64,000 nt of DNA, from NCBI GenBank assembly GCA_960531495.1, contig OY482866.1, forward strand, positions 2,967,201-3,031,200, given 5' to 3'. Positions within the stretch are counted from its first letter, which is position 1. Every line of letters starts with the position of its first letter. Positions 49,170 to 61,329 of the stretch are shown here, piece after piece. The notes beneath the pieces were generated by a model, which saw only the letters and a list, made by a program, of their open reading frames with translations, was not told where the DNA came from and did not search any database. Both the position numbers and the translations under genes were made by a program. This DNA is from Zeus faber (Eukaryota > Chordata > Actinopteri > Zeiformes > Zeidae).

Positions 49170-51090
49170 CACCGTCACTGACAAAAGTGGATTTAAAGTT
49201 CTTAACTCATCTTAAGTTCTTAACCCATCCTTACTTGTTCCTCTTTTTAATGCCCTAGGCTAAATTAATAATACAAAACAAATAAGAATACAAATAGGAA
49301 ACAAATTAACTGGCTTCTGTGGTCACCTTCTTTGTGTGGATACTACTGGCTAACTTTGGTTCATGACAGTAAAGCTATTACAACATTAACAGTAAAGATA
49401 ATTAAAGTTTGAAATGGTATAACTATCGTTGGGTACTTTACTGTGGCCCCTCGCAACTTTTGACTCCAATTCAGCGGTTAAAATCGGATAGGATTCGAGA
49501 ATCAGGGCATGTGGACAGAAATCACTCGGGCCACAGAAATCGGGGCGTAATTTTAACAAAGGAGCCTCAAACTAGTTTGTTTGTAGCTGACCAGCGCGCA
49601 TCAATGACACGTCCAGTGTGGATATAGAAACGTGACATTCCTATGGCGAGCCATTCTCTCTAGTCTTCATATCCCTTTTCGCATCAGTAATGTATTCACT
49701 ACCAGTTCTATATACATTTCAAGTTATCAAGTAGTTAAATGTTCATTACTGATGTGAAAAATTACAGGTAACAAAATTCAAAATCCCTTTTTGGATTCAG
49801 ATTTTAACTTAAAATACCAATTCTTGTTTTCCGTAATCAAATGTTGATATCAGGAATTAAAATGTAACTCGTGAGAAGTTTTCGATATTCGTTTCAGTGG
49901 GAGATGGAACTCCAACTAGTTAAAAAAAATGATTCCAAAATTAATTTCTGATGAATTCATTGTTTCTTGTGTAAATGTATTTGTTGATATCGGGATGTTT
50001 TTTTTATATCAAGAGTTGAATTCCAAGTATTGATTTCAAAATGAAAATTCCTCATTTAAAAAAAAATTCTAGTCATTGAGCTAAGGGTATTTTTCGTCTA
50101 TGCTTTCTTGAGAGAAACTGGAGTAAAACCTCTCATGCCCCTGGCCCCATATGTCCCCGACAGGGGGGGGTGTGTGTGTGTGCAGAAGAGAGAAGGGACA
50201 GGGTGGGGTGGCTGGGGCATCTACTCGAGGTGTAAAGAGCATGTTGAAAGTTTAATCGGGTGGAGCACAGGGCTGTGGTCTGTCTGTTAGCCAATATTGA
50301 CAGGAAGAGATGTACTGGTCTGGCAGTGATACAGAAGGAGATATAGGGAGGGAGAGAAGGATATGGAGAGAGGTGCTCTGTGGTGTTGTCCGCTAGTTAT
50401 GCTACGGTCCCCTTTTCAAGGCCGATTTGGCAACAATTTGAGATGTTGTGGAGTCCAGGAATGTCACGCTGTAGAATCGTAGCCGCCATTGGTGTGAGTG
50501 ACACCCAAATCTGTCTCTATATGATCCTAATCAGCCAGGTCACGATTCAATCAAACAGGTTTTAAGGGGCGCAATGGATCACAAAACTCACAGTTCGGAT
50601 CGTATCACGGATTGGATCATTTTTCGGATCAGCCAAAAAGACAAATTAAAAGAGACAAATACAACTTTGCTTTCCATTTATTGTGAAAAACACTTAAAGC
50701 AAGGAACTTTTGTCCATGGTCTTAAATGAAAACAACATTCAAGATGTTTAAATAAAATCTTAAAATACATTAATTATTCTATAATCAATTGTTAAATTAA
50801 AGTGCAATATGAGGCATGATACCATCTTCCTTTAAACAATGTAGTGAATGAAAAAAAATGATTAGATCCGCCCCCAGTAGCTGAATTGAATTCCTATAAG
50901 TAACCAGTATCATGTTCTAATGTTTATTACAAACTAAATATAATGTCAATCAGTTCAGAATTAAGGGAGTGAGTCGATTTCGTATAGAAAACTGTATCTC
51001 TCAATACACATTGTATTTGTTTACTAGCAACTGTGGATTTCTGAAATGAAGGAGCAATTTGTGGAATGGTGGCGACTCATTAGGGTCTGA
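49170..51090. other. No gene recognised; low-copy AT-rich repeats
   Basis: 49790-50080 holds loose repeats of TTGATATC and GGAATT. 50570-50650 (CACGGATTGGATCATTTTTC) recalls fish hAT derivatives. There is a GT run at about 50168. Nothing coding. Confidence 0.35.
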
Positions 51091-51093
51091 TTA

Positions 51094-51540
51094 GTGTATA
51101 ATGTAAGTGCTGCAAGTGCGCTGCACAAACAAGAGAAGAATCTTTATTTGTCATCTGACCGCACTACAACACAGACGGTTAAAGCGCAGCACGGGGGTGT
51201 TTCAGTCTCACTTGTCTATGAAAACTTTCTTCTCCGCATCGTTGTGGATTACGCGAATCGGGTGGCGGAAGCTCTGAATCATATTTCAGACCTTAATCTG
51301 ACCAGTGCGATAGATCCAAGTCAGTGTTAGCAGCGCGTACTGGACTTCATTTTCCGCGATGATAGTTAGTTCTCCAACGGCGATGCGGAGAACGACAGCG
51401 ATGCTGAATCTGATATTACTCCGGACTTGGAGAACATTTCAAACAGCAGATTACAAACTTAATTTGACCATGAAACGGAATATTTTCAAGAACCACCGGA
51501 GGATACAGACGATAAGTCGATGAAGAAGTCGATGACGTGA
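51094..51540 (+). pseudogene. Coding-like remnant, unknown protein
   Basis: Frame 51094-51330, then the same phase after stops, includes acidic ENDSDAESDITPDLENIS and EYFQEPPEDTDDKSMKKS. It lies just inside the right inverted repeat of the candidate transposon, so it may be a transposase or accessory N-terminus. No catalytic motif is visible. Confidence 0.3.
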
Positions 51541-51999
51541 TGAAGTCTGTTGAGTTGGGGACAGATTTTCAGATTTCAGAGTTTTCTGAGACTCATAATA
51601 TTGATAGACTCAACATTTTGTTGTGTTGTCCGTACTTTTAAACTCCAAAATAATTATACTTTTATAAAACATGTTTATTCTTACTGTTGAATAAAAGTTT
51701 TTTCTATAAACAAAATTAGTTGTGTGTTGTTGAGCTGTTCGTGATTGGCCCATTCAGCAGTATGTTAATTTGCCACAAGGCTTTGTTTGTCCGCCAACCC
51801 CATTTGCATTCTGGGAGCTCAGAAACACGGTTTGCCACACCCTTGTCATTAACAAGTCATAGCTTTAAACATATTTGCTTGATATGCACAAGTGACACCT
51901 TGTTTGGAAGCTCTGATTCTCCACTTTCAAATGACGCAAAAAAAACCGAAAAACTTGAAAGCCGCCAAATGACCCTAAAGTACGCGGTGAGTCACATTA

Positions 52000-53400
52000 G
52001 TGTTTTTGGACCCAATGGTTCTGGGGACTCCCTGAGGGAAACTAGGAACTGGGGAGGTCCCCTGAGAACTAAATGCCTTCAAGGGCTTTTTCTCTAGCTG
52101 CATTTGCACCCAGAGTTCCTGTTAGGAAAAAATTGGCGCCGGTCAACGTGTCCTGGAAGATTACGATTTCCCAGAAAAATGGGAGATATTCTGGTCTGAT
52201 ATTATCTGTGTTTATTGAGCTTAAAACAATTAATAAGCAGTCTATATATACAGAATGACATCATCAAGGCATGTAGATGTATAATATTTTTTATTGAATA
52301 TTCATAATAAAATGAGTCCCGTCAGTAAACGCCATTATAAAAATAAATAAAGATGACCAATTACTACTTGAAATCAAATCATTTCAGTTCATGAACAATA
52401 AGTAGCAAGTGCAAATAAATATGGCAAGTAGGTCTAAATAAATAAAGTTTGTGGTGTTGTTCGTCTTCGTCGGGATGTCCAATTAACATTTACACAATGG
52501 GTATTTACCGTCTGCTTGGGGTCGGAACTTAAATATAAAAAAAAAAAAAAGCCAATCTATGGATGTATGTGACCCAACGATGCATCATATTTCTGTTTCT
52601 TCTCAGTTCTAGACGCTGCCACTGTCTCCGCTCCATGTGTTTGTTTTCAAGTGCAACCTGTCCACGAGGGAGGGGGCGAGGCTTAGTTCTATATCGATGT
52701 GATTGGTCAGAGGTGAAGCTTTCAGATCAGCTTTAGATCATCCAAACTGATTGGCTTCCCATTGCAACTTGCCGAAATGAACAGATCTGCAGACTTTTTT
52801 TTTTTTTATCAAATTGATCCACCCAGCACTAATTAAAATGTGCTTGGGGGGAATTATTTTCACCGAACATTATGACCGGAGAGATTTAAATACGTCAAAC
52901 TTTTACCGGTCAAAAAACGGTGATTACCGAATAATGGAAACGCTGTTTGCACCGCCAGTAGGAACGCTGAAGTGACGTCAGCCAACAGGGTTTCAGCCAC
53001 CAGTTCCCTGTTGTATTCAGTCTATAAACTTTCACTGATTTCACCTTATCAGTCCACCAAAATCTGTTTCTGAACAAATTTGAGGCAAGAAATTCGCAAT
53101 CCAGTTGCTCAATCTTCACATACATTAGATCTACAAGACATAATTTAAAAGTTTGCCCCAACTTTCGTGAGGCAAGGGCACGCATCAGGACACTGAACAG
53201 GATTTGAGAGAGCGAGAGAGAGAGAGAGCTTACTGCCCGATCCTAATTGCAACTCAATTGTCTACTTGTCATTGTACATAGAACTATGTAAAAAAGTATA
53301 TGAAGGAAATTAAATCTTTATTGATTGAAGCCAATTATAATCAAAAAAGCACCAACACGTATCTAGCGTAAATAAAATCAACATGAAATGTGATAATGAT
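52000..53400. other. No gene recognised
   Basis: 52440-52820 has hAT-derivative-like segments (ending ATTGATCCACCCAGCAC). TGACGTCA recurs at 52974-52981. Short (GA)n at 53214-53229. Confidence 0.3.
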
Positions 53401-53409
53401 TTATATATA

Positions 53410-55190
53410 TGTGCAGCATATAGCCCCCCCATGAATCTCCCTACTTTAATGAAAACTTTTTTGACAATCTCCAAGTAGAGATCAACCGCTACCAGGCCCA
53501 GGGTAGCATTCTGCTGATGGGAGACATGAATGCCAGAACTGGATGTGAGCCTGATATGGTGGATGCTACTGGCAACAGTCACATCTTCAGACAGCCTTCA
53601 CTGTACCTCAACCCCACCGCTCCCCAGAGAAACAACCCTGACCGTGTGGTCAACAAAACAGGCAAGGAGTTAATGCAGTTAACAATCTCTGTCACTCCTT
53701 AGGCCTGTACATGCTTAAGGTACGATCAGAGGGGACTCTCTAGGGAGGTTCACGTACTGTTCAGCTCTTGTGACTACTGTAGTTGACTATGCGATCATTA
53801 CATTACATTTACATTTCGTCATTTAGCAGACGCTTTTATCCAAAGCGACTTACAATTATTCAAACACCGACGGACGCAGCCATCAGGAGCAATGAGGGGT
53901 TAAGTGTCTTGCTCAAGGACACTACAGCATGCTAGCAGGAGGAGCCTGGGATCGAACCAGCAACCAGCAACCTTTAGATTACTAGACGACCAGCTCTACC
54001 TCCTGAGCTACCGTCCCCCAAGCTACCGATCACTGACATGGACACCTCCTCCATCAGCGCATTCACTGTCAGACCACAGACACCACTTACAGACCACTGT
54101 CAGATAAATGTTTATCTGAAAACCATTGGACAACAAACAAAAAAAGAATCTGAGGCTTGCAAAATGTTCAAACTACACCCATCATACAGATGGGCTCCTG
54201 ACTGTGATATCAAATTTAAAAGCATCATCACTTCGCCTGAAATGAGCAACATGATTAATAACTTCCTCTCAGCCAAATTTCAAACAAACCAATCTGGAAT
54301 AAATAAGGCCATAACACAAATTAATACTATTTTTCACAAATCAGCCAATAAAGCAAGTCTTACTGAAAATAATTCCACCATGAAACTGAAGCCCAAAAAG
54401 GAAGGGTGATTTGATGAAGCGTGTAAACATGTTAGAAAAATTAAGAAACCTGTCCAACCAAAAACACCATCAACAACAAAACACAGACCTGCGTAAGAAC
54501 TAGACCCAGAGACCCTAAAGCAAAAAAAGAGAAAACATTACAATCAAAAATTAAAAGAAATTGAAGAGTCCATCGACCAAAACCATTTCTGGGAAAGATG
54601 GAACAACCTAAACAACAAAGAAAATAAACATTTGGCGATACAAAATGGTTATGTTTGAAAGCTATATGAAGAAACCTTACCAAACAGTCTGACCTCTAAT
54701 CAGAAACAAATACAAGAGAAATTAAGAATACTTAAAACAACTATCAAGAACAATCAGAACCCACTTGATTACCAAATTACAATAAAAGAATTAGAAGACA
54801 ACATTAAAAAGCTAAAATCAGGAAAATCATGCAGTCCCGACAGCATCAGGACGGAGTCGCTGAAGAATAGCAGTCCTGAGCTGCAGACTGCAGACCCTGC
54901 TTCAACTGTTCAACCTGATCCTTCAAGCTGGCTGCTTCCCTGAGATCACTACCAAGGCATCTGTGTGAGCAGTAATCTGGCGAAGGTTTTCTGCAGCATT
55001 ATCAATGCCTGAATGCTGGCCTTCCTTATGGAACACAATGTCTTGAGTAAAGGACAAATTGGCTTCCTCCCAAATCACCGCACTACTGATCATGTTTACA
55101 CCCTACACACCCTCATTGATCAACATATACACCAAAAAAAACAAAAGAAGGGAGATTTTTGCATGCTTTATTGATTTGGAAAAAAATCAA
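53410..55190 (+). pseudogene. LINE ORF2 endonuclease/RT, interrupted by SINE and Tc1
   Basis: Endonuclease blocks: PYFNENFFDNL, LLMGDMNARTG and VVNKTGKELMQLTIS; then, beyond the SINE, ISAFTVRPQTPLTDHCQINV. A linker with stops follows, then RT fingers (LKSGKSCSPDSIRTESLKNS), GQIGFLPNHRTTDHVYTLHT and the start of motif A (FACFIDLEK) at 55150-55190. It is cut there by the Tc1 segment. Many stops make it non-functional. Clade not assigned. Confidence 0.72.
53798..54026 (-). mobile_element. tRNA-derived SINE with L2-type tail (family E, copy 2)
   Basis: Box B (minus) at 53958-53948 GGTTCGATCCC; box A near 54012-54001. The L2-identical tail is at about 53819-53850. CGATCA at 53792-53797 and 54027-54032 marks the target duplication inside the endonuclease frame. 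It has an internal CAACCAGCAACC duplication. Confidence 0.87.
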
Positions 55191-55218
55191 AGTCTCACGC
55201 CGTGGGTGACTCACCCCA

Positions 55219-55418
55219 CGGGGTGAGATCTTGCGTGGAGCCCCAGATCGAGGGAGATTATCAGTGGTCTTGTATGTCTTCCATTTTCTAATAATTGCTC
55301 CCACAGTTGATTTCTTCACAACAAGCTGCCTACCTATTGCAGATTCAGTCTTCCCAGCCTGGTGCAGGTCTACAATTTTGTTTCTGGTGTCCTTTGACAG
55401 CTCTTTGGTCTTGGCCAT
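55219..55418 (-). pseudogene. Tc1 transposase N-terminal DNA-binding region (inverted)
   Basis: [20 protein letters not shown], then the paired-like helix-turn-helix ([20 protein letters not shown]) and [10 protein letters not shown]. This binds the terminal repeats in an intact element. Here it runs opposite to the catalytic part. Confidence 0.85.
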
Positions 55419-55439
55419 AGTGGAGTTTGGAGTGTGACT

Positions 55440-56285
55440 GGGGTCAAAATGATCACAAGAACGGTGAGCAAACATCCCAGAACCACATGGGGGGACCTAG
55501 TGAATGACCTGCAGACAGCTGGGACCAAAGTAACAAAGGCTACCATCAGTAACACACTACGCCGCCAGGGACTCAAATCCTGCAGTGCCAGACGTGTCCC
55601 CCTGCTTAAGCCAGTACGTGTCCCCCTGCTTAAGCCAGTACATGTCCAGGCCCGTCTGAAGTTTGCTAGAGAGCATTTGGATGATCCAGAAGAGGATTGG
55701 GAGAATGTCATATGGTCAGATGAAACCAAAACAGAACTTTTTGGTAAAAACTCAACTTGTCGTGTTTGGAGGAGAAAGAAAGCTGAGTTGCAGCCAAAGA
55801 ACACCATACCTACTGTGAAGCATGGGGGTGGAAACATCATGCTTTGGGGCTGTTTTTCTGCAAAGGGACCAGGACGACTGATCTGTGTAAAGGAAAGAAT
55901 GAATGGGGCCATGTATCGTGAGATTTTGAGTGAAAACCTCCTTCCATCAGCAAGGGCATTGAAGATGAAACGTTGCTGGGTCTTTCAGCATGACAATGAT
56001 CCCAAACACACCGCCCGGGCAACGAAGGAGTGGCTTCGTGAGAAGCATTTCAAGGTCCTGGAGTGGCCTAGCCAGTCTCCAGATCTCAACCCCATAGAAA
56101 ATCTTTGGAGGGAGTTGAAAGTCTGTGTTGCCCAGCGACAGCCTCAAAACATCACTGCTCTAGAGGAGATCTGCATGGAGGAATTGGCCAAAATACCAGC
56201 AACAGTGTGTGAAAACCTTGTGAAGACTTACAGAAAACGTTTGACCTCTGTCATTGCAAACAAAGAGTATATAACAAAGTATTGA
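55440..56285 (+). pseudogene. Tc1 transposase catalytic region (DDE)
   Basis: Begins [20 protein letters not shown], continues through the second helix-turn-helix, and carries the triad: Asp in [13 protein letters not shown], Asp in [12 protein letters not shown], Glu in [11 protein letters not shown]. It ends [15 protein letters not shown], the family's normal end. The frame is intact apart from a 24-bp direct duplication (55593-55616 and 55617-55640) that repeats RVPLLKPV. It is orphaned from its DNA-binding half, so inactive. Confidence 0.9.
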
Positions 56286-56614
56286 GATGAACTTTTGTTA
56301 TTGACCAAATACTTATTTTCCACCATAATTTGCAAATAAATTCTTTAAAAATCAGACAATGTGATTTTCTGGATTTATTTTTTCTCATTTTGTCTCTCAT
56401 AGTTGAGGTATACCTATGATGAAAATAACAGGCCTCTCTCATCTTTTTAAGTGGGAGAACTTCCACAATTGGTGGCTGACTAAATATTTTTTTGTCCCAC
56501 AGCTTTTAGCTAGAGGACTGAAAAAAAATAAGCACTCATAAGTATTTTCCTTTCTTTTGAGATACAAAAAAGTGTGTATAATGTTTTATCTAAATTTTAT
56601 AAAATGATACATGC

Positions 56615-56615
56615 A

Positions 56616-56653
<38 letters not shown>

Positions 56654-56686
56654 ATGTATGTATGTGTATGTATGTATGTATGTATG

Positions 56687-56748
<62 letters not shown>

Positions 56749-56752
56749 GTTT
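56615..56752. repeat. Compound microsatellite (TG)n-(TGTA)n-(TA)n-(TTTA)n
   Basis: Four simple motifs follow each other without spacers. Confidence 0.95.
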
Positions 56753-56759
56753 GTTGCAG

Positions 56760-57575
56760 TACAAGAACTGCATATCTTGGGTTTAAGGGGGGGCACAGTG
56801 ATGACAGCAGTGGGAGGAAGGGGGGTCGGGGGGAGTTACATCCAGCCTAGCAGCTGGGACACCAGGCGGGCTTAGGGCCAGGGCCAAGCAGCAGGCAATG
56901 GTTAACTGATTATAAGATTTAATCTCTAAATATAGCTTTTAGACCTTGCCGGTGACTGCAGAGACAATGGCTCTGTGTTTCAGACTAGGTGCCCGCCTCT
57001 TTGCATTCGAATTTGTTTTCTTTTTTTTCTTATGAGGCTTATGAGATAAATGGGCTATGAACTATAAGACGAACAATGCCCTTCACTAGTAACTGAACAT
57101 TCCATAATGCTGTCTTGATATGAAGCCTTAAATGAAAGTGGTGATTTTTATGATTATTTTATTGAAAATAAAATGAGGGCATTATGCATATGCACCTCTA
57201 TATGCCATTTGCATTGTTGGTGGTAGGATCCCCCAAGAGCACGGTCACACACTTTTTATCTTCATTCTATTTTCCTGTTTGTAACATTGAAATATGTGAC
57301 ACTGCCCTACCGGACCGCAGGCCCACTGTATTTGACTGTATTTTGCCTTATTAAATAGTCAACACTCAAAATCCTGGGTGCTGCTCTTACGTTATTGATG
57401 CCTCTACTTTAGCCTGTCTGCTCTCTATTGCCCATATAGCTGCTTCCCAAACATCTGAAGAGCTAGTTTCTTTATGTAATTAAACCTGTTCAAACATTCT
57501 TGACTTTATTGCTCAACAATTGATCCTTACATTTTCATTTCCCACCTTGAACATGGGATTAGCATTCAGGGAATC
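56760..57575. other. No gene recognised
   Basis: A G-rich patch (56787-56835) is followed by ordinary AT-rich sequence. Confidence 0.4.
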
Positions 57576-57580
57576 CTTGT

Positions 57581-57990
57581 TGTGGAAATTCCAATGCCTG
57601 GTCGGTGAGATAAACCCTTGCTATCGGGAACAAACTGAGACTCTCATTTTGTTAACTAAAACTACATTTATTTTGCAAAAAAGGAGAGCAATATAGTGAT
57701 ACACTCTGAAACAGATGATACAGTAGTCTCTCTCCGTACATTTGTCCGGAGGGAGTTTTTATACATACAAAGAGTTGGGCGTCGTCTTGTGACTACATCC
57801 CTATTCTCATGATACGTCCGTTGTCTTGTGACTACGCCCCCGGTTTCATGTCTCGTTCTTCAGTCACAGCTGGCAGCTGTTTTTGTATGAGAAACAAAGA
57901 AATGCTGTCTGGTAGTAGAAGGGAGTGTGATGGATGTCTCAAAACTCATGCAGTAAGTCCTGACCAATCACAATACAGGGTTTTGTTTTT
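57581..57990 (-). repeat. LTR-like sequence, minus strand
   Basis: Minus strand has TATAAAAA (57763-57756), AATAAA (57672-57667) and an end TTTCCACA at 57581, the U3-R-U5 order. U3 contains two GTCTTGTGACTAC repeats (near 57791 and 57823). It may be the 3' LTR of the minus-strand ERV pol at 58.3-59.5 kb. Left limit uncertain. Confidence 0.42.
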
Positions 57991-58024
57991 TGTTTTTTTA
58001 AGCACTAAACACAGCCTTACCCCA

Positions 58025-58255
58025 TAATTAACCGTGGTAAAGTTGGTTTGATATTCAGATATTCAACAGACATATGTCCGGACCCCACAGAAGCACTGAG
58101 AGTGGGTCACTGTTTCAAAGGCGTACTAGGGACTGTGTACAAATTATCTGACAAATTTGGAAATTTTAATTGCTTTTCTGTCATGTGACTTAGGACATCC
58201 AAACCAGGTCTATGTAGTACTAGGACCTAGACTAAATGTTGCACAGCCTTTCAAT
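58025..58255 (+). repeat. Family B interspersed repeat, copy 3 (hAT-free)
   Basis: Aligns with 13928-14149 plus 17795-17865 joined, with target CTTAGGAC at 58189-58196 intact. Confidence 0.85.
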
Positions 58256-58289
58256 TTCACAGACTATATGTTGTACTTCCAAAAATATC

Positions 58290-59516
58290 ATATGTACTGT
58301 ATATAAAAAGGAACTTTTATTTTGAAATTGAAATGCTGTGCAACATGTAGTGTCAAAGTCAAGTCAAACGAGCAAGGGAATGAAAAGGCAGACGGGGGAC
58401 ATATGGTTTCCCCTGCGGACCATGCCAAATGTCTGTCATAATAACTTCTGGCTTTCCAAAATGACAGTTCAATGCGGGGTGCCTGTTCTTGGAGGGAAAC
58501 GAGATTAGTGAGGAAATCTGTGTCCTCCTGATCTGTGGGGGAGACAACCATTGCTAGAACATGAGCAGTGTCAGATACAGCGACGGCTTTTGCGGCTGCG
58601 TCAGCTCGGGGGTTTCCTTTGGGGATGGGGTCAGAGGCATTAGTGTGAGCTGTGAGCACATTTGCAAATAGTAATTTGAGAATGGAGGGTTATGGCTACG
58701 TATCATTAAATGGATATATATCCTATTAGTCAGCAGCACTACACCGTCTCACATTGGCCCACATCTATTCACGAAATTAAAATAAGCAAAGACAGGATAC
58801 AGCAAATAGACACAAAACACTACCTGTTGCACAAAATAGACAAACACTGGTTAAAACAAAGACAGGTGACGACAAAACAGACAAAACAAATACCCCCCAA
58901 TAGTTGTACTAATTAATTTAAATATTCTGAGTCTAATTTTCACTGGGTTCGTTAGGATCGCATTATTCTCAGCCACTCCCCCCAAGGCCCTCCGTGAGGC
59001 AGGTCTCTCAGTAATTTGGTACAGAGAGAATTTCCGTTAAATTCCTATGAATTCTCATTGACGCGGTTTACCTCTGGATTACACCACAGGACACCACAGA
59101 GAAGTTTGCCATCCTGTTACTACTTTAACAAATGAACCTCCAATCTCAGAGAGAATACAAATAGAGATTAACACAAACAATTCAGAAGCCTGGGCGGAAA
59201 GTGCCCAGGGAGGCTGGCAGATTGCAGAGTCTCAAAATAAGTCACAAACAAGTATGCGACAAGCAGGTCATCAGATGGTGACCTTTGTTACAAGAGCTTC
59301 AATAGCAAGATCTGGGTGGGGCGAAGCCACAATGGCTATCGCTGCCAAGCAGTCATGTGGATCCCCATCGTCAGCAGTGGGGAGAAGAGTGACTGGATTA
59401 AGAACGGTGCATCGCTTCAAGGTGACATGGGGAAGCGAAAGCAGCACATGTTGATGATGGAGAGTTGTTGCTTGAGAGAAATCAGTTGTTTTGCTCTGTA
59501 GCAAGATGGAGGCCAA
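58290..59516 (-). pseudogene. ERV pol remnant (RT connection, RNase H, IN start)
   Basis: Minus-strand frame 59516-59271 holds a retroviral RT-RNase H connection segment (TLKRCTVLNPVTLLP, then DDGDPHDCLAAI). 58659-58290 has an RNase H end (TAHTNASDPIPKGNPRADAA, then AK) and an integrase-like start (LVSLQEQAP). Middle parts are decayed. It is a class I-type provirus fragment, distinct from the one at 29.6-40.8 kb. Stops and frame changes; not functional. Confidence 0.62.
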
Positions 59517-59529
59517 AGCATGTGGTACT

Positions 59530-59840
59530 AAAACGGATGTGCAACTTTTTTAGGATACCTCAATCTTGCTGCCGCAACGTGGCTGCCTCCGTCCGTCTCT
59601 CCGGGGCTCCGTCTCGCCACGCGCGGGTTCCAGTTCTCCACGGCGCTACACCTCTCCACGAGGTTCAAACAATCCATGGCGTTCAACTTCCCCGTTTCGT
59701 CATCGCAACGGGCCCTGTCCGTCCGTCCGTCTCCCCAAGATAGACAAGATAGGCAAATGCGGCATCTGCCATAGATGTGGCACTCACTGCATGCATACAA
59801 GCAGGCTACCCACAGTGTCAAGTTTCAGAGAATAATATGC
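59530..59840. other. GC-rich unique block, unassigned
   Basis: An open frame (59566-59835, +) is Arg/Ser/Pro-rich without motifs; probably composition. Confidence 0.3.
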
Positions 59841-59849
59841 AACAGGATG

Positions 59850-60550
59850 TAATTGTGACCCACCATATCCTAACCCGGTGCATTTTGCATCGCTGTACTG
59901 TTGGCTGCGCGTGAGAAACATAGCGGGTGAAGGCAGGGTGAAGGCAGGGTGAGAGGATGTGTTTAAGCAAATGCAAGACGGTAAAAATTAGTCTTGGTTT
60001 AAACATTTCTACAGAAGTAGCAGCTCTGATTTGCACAGGTAGGGCGTTCCAGAGTACTGGGGCCTGGATTGAGAGTGCTCTGGAGCCTGCAGACTTCTTT
60101 TTAACTGTCGGAATCACTAAAAGACCAGCATGTTGTACATAAGGTGTCACTAAATGAGTAACATAGGAAGGTGCTAGGCTGTATAGTATTTTATAGGTAA
60201 ATAGCAAAACCTTAAAGTGATATCTGAGGTAAACGGGGAACCAGTGCAAGGCAGCATTTGGTAACTGAAGGCTTTTAATACTAGACATGGTAAGGCCAGA
60301 GAGCAGCACATTACAATAATCTAAGTGGGATGTTACAAATGAATGGACTATGGTTGCAGCATCACTCATGGATAGAATGGGGCATATCTTAGCAATATTG
60401 CGAAGATGAAAAAATGCACTTATGGTAATGTTCTAAATATGCAGTTGAAAAGAGAGAGTGGGGTCAAACATAACTCCTAAATATTTTGCCAAGTTTCTTT
60501 GGGTATAAGTACAGCTATCAAAGTTCAGAGTGGTGTCCTTAAACAGGTGC
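59850..60550 (-). pseudogene. L2-like LINE C-terminal fragment
   Basis: Minus-strand AATIVHSFVTSHLDYCNVLL, ALHWFPVYLRYHFKVLLFTY and LWNALPVQIRAATSVEMFK resemble the post-RT region at 38.3-38.95 kb. About 25 residues are deleted before ALHWFP. Truncated on both sides. Confidence 0.75.
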
Positions 60551-60569
60551 CTGTGTCTGGCACCTGTTT

Positions 60570-61254
60570 AAGAATGTGAAACTATTTTGATAAAATAGGG
60601 TTACAAATTAACACAGACTACACCGGATCTTCTTAGTGTGGTAAGAAAAAATGTTGCGCTGCAACGCTTCAGAGGACACAAAGAAGAAGAGCTGACAACA
60701 ACAGCAAATAAACACCAGAAGCAAGACATTTCACTTCTCCATGAAAACATATAATCTCTGTGTTGAAGCTCTCAAATCATATTCAGGCAGCAGGAGGCAG
60801 GGCAGGGGCCCCGTGCTCCCAGAAAACTGTTGTTTTTATGTGTTACTGTTGTGGTTTTTATGTGCGTGATCTGAAACAGACCACTTCCTTCAACCTATCA
60901 TTGTTATAAAGCATAAAAGACAGGAAATGGGAATGTTTAGAAGTTACAGAATAATGGAGGGGACATGCTAGTTTAGCGAGCATGAATTTAGAATAAAATG
61001 TAAAAAACGTACAATTAAAGACTTAATTAGAATTATGCATTTTCCAATATTTTTTTATATATGATGATTTAAATATTATTTCAGAAAAACACATTAAACA
61101 TTTACTCATTGAATAGGTACAGCACTATCCAAATGTAACCATTTACCGTTTCTGTTAACCGTTTCTAAATGTGTATTTTGTGCTACGAACGTCTGGAAAT
61201 GCTTCTAAAAGCCTGATTTCTCTGAACTTTTGTCTTCAAAACCTTAATCTTTCA
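60570..61254. other. No gene recognised
   Basis: AT-rich. An 11-bp hairpin (AAACAGGTGCC/GGCACCTGTTT) lies just before it at about 60543-60571. Confidence 0.35.
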
Positions 61255-61325
61255 AAAATTATAGCTTCCAACAATTATTTGCTTGATCCCTACAAGTGAT
61301 ACCTTGTTTTGAAGCTCCGATTCAA
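61255..61325 (+). repeat. Partial copy of the long inverted repeat seen at 45.4/51.9 kb
   Basis: ATAGCTTCCAACAATTATTT, then GCTTGATCC, ACAAGTGATACCTTG and GAAGCTCCGATTC match 51861-51926. Confidence 0.6.
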
Positions 61326-61329
61326 ATTT

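Larger units (their letters stand above)
55200..56503 (+). mobile_element. Tc1-like transposon copy with inverted 5' part, lacking 5' TIR
   Basis: The right end (GGTGGCTGACTAAATATTTT followed by a CCCACAG end) is a Tc1 terminal repeat. No matching left repeat is present. The transposase N-terminal region lies on the minus strand (55418-55219) and the remainder on plus (55440-56285). The left border abuts LINE motif A at about 55190. Confidence 0.85.

Noticed and set aside
60543-60571. Hairpin as transcription terminator
   Set aside because: An 11-bp hairpin without a T-run in a eukaryotic repeat context has no terminator meaning.
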